A stretch of 64,000 nt of DNA from an uncultured Leptotrichia sp. GTDB taxonomy: Bacteria; Fusobacteriota; Fusobacteriia; Fusobacteriales; Leptotrichiaceae. This document shows, in pieces, positions 59,786 to 64,000 of the stretch. The notes under the pieces are model-generated. The model saw only the letters and a list, made by a program, of their open reading frames with translations. It had not been told where the DNA came from and searched no databases. The position numbers and the translations under genes were made by a program. Every line of letters starts with the position of its first letter. Position 1 is the first letter of the stretch. The stretch covers positions 1 to 64,000 of the forward strand of contig CALEXX010000010.1 in NCBI GenBank assembly GCA_937925095.1, written 5' to 3'.

Positions 59786-61580
59786 AATCTGATCTCCTTA
59801 TCAACTTAAATTCTTTATACATTTGTTCTATTTCCTCAATGTTATGAATTATTTTCAATTCGGATTCCAACCGTCTTAAAATTACATACATCTTATTTCT
59901 TCTGTCAATAACTTCACGCATATGATCAATTTCTCTTAAAAACCATCCTACAAAAATATCTTTATAATGTCTTCCTTCATTTTCGATATCTGCTTCTGCT
60001 CTTAACTTCATAGTCGTTATTAATTCCCTCTCTTCTTCCTCCAGTGGCAGGGTATCGAGTTTTTCCATTTCAAAGTTTATTGTTTTCAGTTTTTCCATTA
60101 TATCCCTGTATATGACATTTTCAAATACTTTATCATAAAATTTTTCACAGTGTTCCTGCTTTTCTGAAGAAAGATTATTTTTATATCTTAACAGAAACTT
60201 TAAAGTTTCTATTTCAAGGGAATTATAAAATTCATCTTTTTTTGCTTTACTTATAACTTTTTCTTCTTTTCTTAAGTTTTTCCTATACTTTCCCTTAATA
60301 TTGGAAAAGCTCCCAAACTCTCCCAAAAGAACTTCCTTATCTATCCCCAGTTCTACAGAAAGTTTGCTTATATACAGATTTCTTTCTGTATTGTTTGTTA
60401 CATTGGTAAAAAAACTTCTGAATTTTTCAATCATTTTTCTTTTTCCGGTTATTTCATTCAAATTCAGTTCTTTAGAATATTCATCAAAGAGATAATCAAA
60501 AACTCCTTTTGAAGTTTTCAATATTTCTAAAAAATTCTTTCTACCATATTTTCTTAAATACTCATCGGGATCCTTTACTTCTCCTTCAATTGACAGACAT
60601 CGTATATTAAAATCATCTCTTTTCAGTATATCTGCAGCTTTTATTACTGCCTCCTTACCTGCACTGTCATTATCATAGGCTATTATTATATTATTCGTAT
60701 ACTTTTTCAGAAGTTTTGCCTGTCCCTCAGTAAAAGCCGTTCCCAAACTGGCCACCGCATTGGAAAAATTATTTTTATGAGCTGACAGCACATCTAAATA
60801 TCCTTCCATCAGTATAGCTAGTCCTTTTTTCTTTATGTTTTCCCCTCTGTTGTATAAACCGAATAGTTCATTTCCTTTTTTAAAGATTTTAGAATCAGGT
60901 GAGTTTAAATATTTAGGGGAATTATCATTACTTATAATAATTCTTCCTCCAAATCCAACAGGTTTCATTGTTTCATTATATATTGGAAACATGATTCTAT
61001 TTCTAAAATAGTCAAAAATATTTCCCCTGTCATTCTTTCTTATAAGTCCCAATTCCAGCATATCCTCTTCTGAATATCCCTTTTCCTTAAGTGCATTCAG
61101 TAAGCTATCCCATGTATCCAGTGAAAATCCTATCCCATACTTTTTTATTTCTTCCAGTGAAAAACCTCGATTCTCCATATATTTCAATGCCTGCTCTGAT
61201 TTCAGAATATTTTTGCTGAAAATCTCCTGAGCCTCTCTCATTATTTCGTAGTATTTTTCATTCTGAAAAGAATTTTTTTTACTCATATTCAATTTTCTTA
61301 TGGGTACATTATATTTTACTGATAATTCCTCTACAGCTTCATAAAAAGTGATATTATTTATTTTCATGTAAAAGGATATAGCATTTCCGCCTATTCCTGT
61401 ACTAAAGTCCTTAAATATATTTTTTGTGGGACTCACAACAAAAGATGGCGTTCTTTCTTCTTTAAATGGTGAAAACCCTTTATAATTAGCACCTGTCTTT
61501 TTTAATGTTACATATTCCCCTATGACCTGTACTATATCGAGATTTTCAAGAAACTGTTCTATTTCTTCATCTTTATACAT
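59778..61580 (-). CDS. dnaG: DNA primase DnaG with the four zinc ligands replaced
   Basis: A 600-residue primase that lays RNA primers for DnaB-driven replication. The N-terminal CHC2 fold is recognisable (TLKKTGANYKGFSPF, TPSFVVSPTKNIF, GGNAISFY), but the zinc ligands Cys40, His43, Cys61 and Cys64 of E. coli numbering are Ser37, Lys40, Asp58 and Thr61 here. The TOPRIM core is intact: MEGYLDVLSA, IIAYDNDSAGKEAV and VKDPDEYLRK. The C-terminal 150 residues bind helicase. The start follows AGGTGATTT. From memory, flavobacterial primases also read SPF...KDFSSGKGGN, so a zinc-free finger has precedent. Operon: rpoZ is 77 bases upstream, rpoD overlaps. Confidence 0.95.
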   Translation of the reverse strand: MYKDEEIEQFLENLDIVQVIGEYVTLKKTGANYKGFSPFKEERTPSFVVSPTKNIFKDFSTGIGGNAISFYMKINNITFYEAVEELSVKYNVPIRKLNMSKKNSFQNEKYYEIMREAQEIFSKNILKSEQALKYMENRGFSLEEIKKYGIGFSLDTWDSLLNALKEKGYSEEDMLELGLIRKNDRGNIFDYFRNRIMFPIYNETMKPVGFGGRIIISNDNSPKYLNSPDSKIFKKGNELFGLYNRGENIKKKGLAILMEGYLDVLSAHKNNFSNAVASLGTAFTEGQAKLLKKYTNNIIIAYDNDSAGKEAVIKAADILKRDDFNIRCLSIEGEVKDPDEYLRKYGRKNFLEILKTSKGVFDYLFDEYSKELNLNEITGKRKMIEKFRSFFTNVTNNTERNLYISKLSVELGIDKEVLLGEFGSFSNIKGKYRKNLRKEEKVISKAKKDEFYNSLEIETLKFLLRYKNNLSSEKQEHCEKFYDKVFENVIYRDIMEKLKTINFEMEKLDTLPLEEEERELITTMKLRAEADIENEGRHYKDIFVGWFLREIDHMREVIDRRNKMYVILRRLESELKIIHNIEEIEQMYKEFKLIRRSDYV

Positions 61581-61657
61581 AAATCACCTCAATCATTTAT
61601 CCCACTATAAGTATATTTTATATTTCTAAATAGTCAATATCATTAATCAAAATTTGT

Positions 61658-61837
61658 TTATTCTTTAATTTCTATTTCATCATTCATAATGTCCTCAAAT
61701 ACATTATCCATGATCATAAATTTTTCGTTACCTTTCATAAACTCTTTTTTTGCTACTTTTCCTGCAACTATTGCCAACTCATATTTATTAGGTATTTTTG
61801 ATAATAAATCATCAAATGTTATCTTTTCTTTTTTCAT
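61658..61837 (-). CDS. rpoZ: RNA polymerase omega subunit
   Basis: A 59-residue omega subunit. The N-terminal helices read ITFDDLLSKIPNKYELAIVAGKVAKKEF, aligning with the conserved RpoZ core (NRFELVLLAAKRARQL in E. coli); the acidic tail is typical. The start is ATG at 61837, which GGAGG precedes by five bases. A longer frame from 61864 starts before that site and is unlikely. It promotes assembly of beta-prime, whose gene lies in this cluster. gmk is 30 bases upstream, an order (gmk-rpoZ) common in bacteria. Confidence 0.93.
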   Translation of the reverse strand: MKKEKITFDDLLSKIPNKYELAIVAGKVAKKEFMKGNEKFMIMDNVFEDIMNDEIEIKE

Positions 61838-61867
61838 TTTTCCTCCATTCAGGGAATAATTCAAAGT

Positions 61868-62413
61868 TTATCCTTCTATTATATTTATTAATTCCTGTAT
61901 TGAATCATCCAAATTTTCATTTATAATTGTGTAATTATATTTATCTTCATACTTCAGCTCAGTTTCAGCATTTTTCAATCTTGTCTGTATTATTTCTTCT
62001 GAATCTGTTTTTCTGTCACGCAGTCTTTTTTCAAGGATGTCCATATCTTTTGTCCTAAAAAATACTAAAATAGCATCCTTCTTTTTTTCCTTGGCTATAA
62101 GTGCTCCCTGAACATCAATTTCCAATATTACATTAAGACCTTTATCAAGATTTTCCTCTACTGTTTTTTTCAGTGTACCGTAATAATTTCCATGAACCTC
62201 TGCATATTCATAAAATTCATCATTGTCAATTTTATTTTTAAATTCTTCTTTAGACAGAAAAAAATAATCCTTTCCGTCAATTTCCCCGTCTCTTGGATTT
62301 CTTGTAGTCGCAGAAATTGAAAGAGGAATATTAAGTTTATCTTTTACAATTTTAGTTACTGTTGATTTACCTGAACCGCTAGGTCCTGATACTATAATTA
62401 GTTTTCCTCTCAT
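61868..62413 (-). CDS. gmk: guanylate kinase
   Basis: A 181-residue GMP kinase. Walker A GPSGSGKSTVTK is near the N-terminus, SISATTRNPRDGEIDGKDYFFL is the GMP-binding lobe, YAEVHGNYYGT the conserved lid, and LEIDVQGALIAKEK the second strand. Length is standard, and the closing helix lacks the extra tail of some eukaryotic forms. Start behind AGAGGTTGAC. It lies between rpoC (83-base gap) and rpoZ, matching the nucleotide/RNA polymerase grouping of many bacteria. Confidence 0.96.
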   Translation of the reverse strand: MRGKLIIVSGPSGSGKSTVTKIVKDKLNIPLSISATTRNPRDGEIDGKDYFFLSKEEFKNKIDNDEFYEYAEVHGNYYGTLKKTVEENLDKGLNVILEIDVQGALIAKEKKKDAILVFFRTKDMDILEKRLRDRKTDSEEIIQTRLKNAETELKYEDKYNYTIINENLDDSIQELINIIEG

Positions 62414-62496
62414 GTCAACCTCTTTTTAGAGAATGAAAGGCTGGAAAAATTTATATTCTCAATTAATTCAGCCTTCCTCTCCTATCTTATTATTTT

Positions 62497-64000
62497 TTAT
62501 TCTTTAACTACCATAATTTCTTCTGCTGTTTCTTCTGTAGGAATTTCATCTTCCAGCACTTCATTTTTCAGTGTTACTTTTATGTGCTTATAATCTTTAA
62601 ATCCTGTTCCACTTGGTATTTTCTTACCTATAATTACATTTTCCTTCAATCCTTCAAGCTTATCTATTTTTCCTTCAACAGCGGCATTTGCAAGAACCTT
62701 TGTTGTTTCCTGGAATGATGATGCTGAAATAAAGCTTTCTGTATTTACTGCGGCTTTAGTTATACCTTGTATTACAGGTTCATATGTTGCAGGTGTTTTT
62801 CCTTTTTCAACTAACTTAGCATTTTCTCTTTCTACTATTTTCTTGTCGATTAATTCATCTTCAAGGAATAATGTATCTCCCGCTTCTTTTATTTTAACCT
62901 TCTGGAACATTTGTTTAACGATTATTTCAATGTGTTTATCATTTATTGGAACGCCTTGTTCCCTATACACTTGCTGTACTGATTCCAGTATAAACTGCTG
63001 GGCAGCTACAAGTCCTTTTATTTTCAGTATATCATGTGGTGATACAGGTCCATCAGTAATTTTTGCACCTTTTTCAATAAGCATTTCATTTGTTACTACA
63101 AGGTGTTCCCCTACTGGCACTGTATATTCCTTAATGATTTTTCCTGATTCAGGATCTTCAATTGTTATAAGTCTCATACCTTTTCTCTTCTTATCTGAGA
63201 ATACAACACGTCCTGCTACTTCTGTCAGAGTTGCCTTTCCTTTTGGATTACGTGCTTCAAATAATTCCTGTACTCTTGGAAGACCTCCCGTAATATCCTT
63301 GTTTCCTTCTCCTGTTTTTAGGATTTTTGTTATAATCTGACCTTTTTTAACTGTGTCCCCTTCTTTAACCATTAAATATGCTCCATATGGCACACTGTAT
63401 TCAGCAACTTTCTTATTTTTGCTGTAAATTATGATTCTAGGGTTTACATCGCTACTTTCCACAGGTTTTATAGCTATTCTTTCTGTAACTCCATATTTAA
63501 TATCTATATTTTCTCTTACATAGATATCTCTAAATTCTACTTTTCCTGCTTCAGAAGTAATTATAGGTATTTGATAAGGATCAAATTCAACTAAAAGCTG
63601 ATCTCTTTTTACACTTTCCCCATCTTTTACTTTAAGAACTGATCCTGAAGGTACTTCATATCTATGTTTTCCTATAATTATTCTTCCTGTTTGTGAAACT
63701 ACTACTTCTATTCCCTTATCATTTTCAAGAGTTTTAATATCTTTAAGTTTTACTTTTCCTGCTACTTCAGCTTTATAGTTAGATTGAACTTCTGCAGCTG
63801 TTGCAACTCCTCCTGTATGGAATGTACGCATTGTAAGCTGTGTACCAGGCTCTCCTATTGACTGTGCCGCAACAACTCCTACAGCTTCTCCCTTAAGTAT
63901 TTCTTTATGGTTGGACAGATCCACTCCATAACATTTTTTACATACTCCCTTTTCAAGCTTACATGTTAATGGAGTTCTTATTTTTACTTCCCTGATTTCA
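62497..64000 (-). CDS. rpoC: RNA polymerase beta-prime subunit, C-terminal part (gene runs off the window)
   Basis: About 500 residues of the C-terminal third of RpoC; the 5' end lies beyond base 64000. The in-frame sequence begins near IREVKIRTPLTCKLEKGVCKKCYG, three of the four cysteines of the clamp zinc site. The trigger loop follows as AAQSIGEPGTQLTMRTFHTGG. KILKTGEGNKDITGGLPRVQELFEARNPKG is the rudder-proximal jaw, and TESFISASSFQETTKVLANAA is near the end. The tail after LKNEVLED is an acidic extension (IPTEETAEEI). A GTG at 63924 that begins a shorter frame is internal, not a start. Frame is open to the edge, so this is partial by window, not broken. Confidence 0.97.
   Translation of the reverse strand, partial: EIREVKIRTPLTCKLEKGVCKKCYGVDLSNHKEILKGEAVGVVAAQSIGEPGTQLTMRTFHTGGVATAAEVQSNYKAEVAGKVKLKDIKTLENDKGIEVVVSQTGRIIIGKHRYEVPSGSVLKVKDGESVKRDQLLVEFDPYQIPIITSEAGKVEFRDIYVRENIDIKYGVTERIAIKPVESSDVNPRIIIYSKNKKVAEYSVPYGAYLMVKEGDTVKKGQIITKILKTGEGNKDITGGLPRVQELFEARNPKGKATLTEVAGRVVFSDKKRKGMRLITIEDPESGKIIKEYTVPVGEHLVVTNEMLIEKGAKITDGPVSPHDILKIKGLVAAQQFILESVQQVYREQGVPINDKHIEIIVKQMFQKVKIKEAGDTLFLEDELIDKKIVERENAKLVEKGKTPATYEPVIQGITKAAVNTESFISASSFQETTKVLANAAVEGKIDKLEGLKENVIIGKKIPSGTGFKDYKHIKVTLKNEVLEDEIPTEETAEEIMVVKE

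Noticed and set aside
62497..63924. Separate 475-residue gene starting at GTG 63924
   Set aside because: The frame stays open upstream to the window edge and encodes the RpoC clamp zinc-site cysteines, so this is the 3' part of rpoC.

Overview
The window is strongly A+T-rich and gene-dense. It looks like chromosome from a Fusobacteriota, most probably Leptotrichia or a close relative. That is inferred from gene content (fused NfnAB-type oxidoreductase, tandem mgtE, split transketolase beside an ascorbate-family PTS, rpoC-gmk-rpoZ-dnaG-rpoD order) and very low G+C; no 16S gene or database search supports it. Most genes lie on the minus strand.

Layout. 1-17.3 kb: a damaged nfnAB-like gene, a GNAT-like protein, two tandem mgtE Mg2+ channels, a CPBP protease, an aminopeptidase P family enzyme, two flavoproteins, a stand-alone small RNA gene with near-consensus promoter and terminator (about 11953-12030), ilvE and mnmA. 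A plus-strand MarR regulator and osmoprotectant ABC transporter with a fused permease/binding protein follow. 17.5-24.1 kb: a SnoaL-like protein, then a sugar PTS operon (PRD regulator, IIA, IIB, IIC) with both halves of a split transketolase. 24.5-40.9 kb: leuS and rlmB flank a 12.8-kb six-gene defence island on one strand: SNF2 helicase with PLD-like domain, DUF4391 protein, type III Mod, SIR2 protein, HerA ATPase, type III Res. The SIR2-HerA pair (a known anti-phage module) sits between mod and res.

41-50 kb: two secreted proteins, a gamma-carbonic anhydrase, a translation/RNA-modification cluster (trmD, rimM, COG4752 SPOUT methylase) with an orphan DhaM-like phosphocarrier, a phosphatase, an HTH/coiled-coil protein, and a plus-strand operon that looks dedicated to pyroglutamyl compounds (DUF969, DUF979, pcp, gamma-glutamylcyclotransferase). 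50-64 kb: murA, a YueI-like protein, a tyrosine recombinase, recN, nadK, RNase P RNA, an unlisted 45-residue lipoprotein, a Nif3-like protein, a sigma-70-like paralogue, rpoD, dnaG (all four zinc ligands replaced), rpoZ, gmk and the 3' part of rpoC.

A dispersed family of about 210-220 bp hairpin elements with GGGACTGTCTCAAAA-like ends, plus shorter relatives, occupies several gene 3' ends. Product assignments rest on motifs recognised by eye; no alignment, folding or database search was run.
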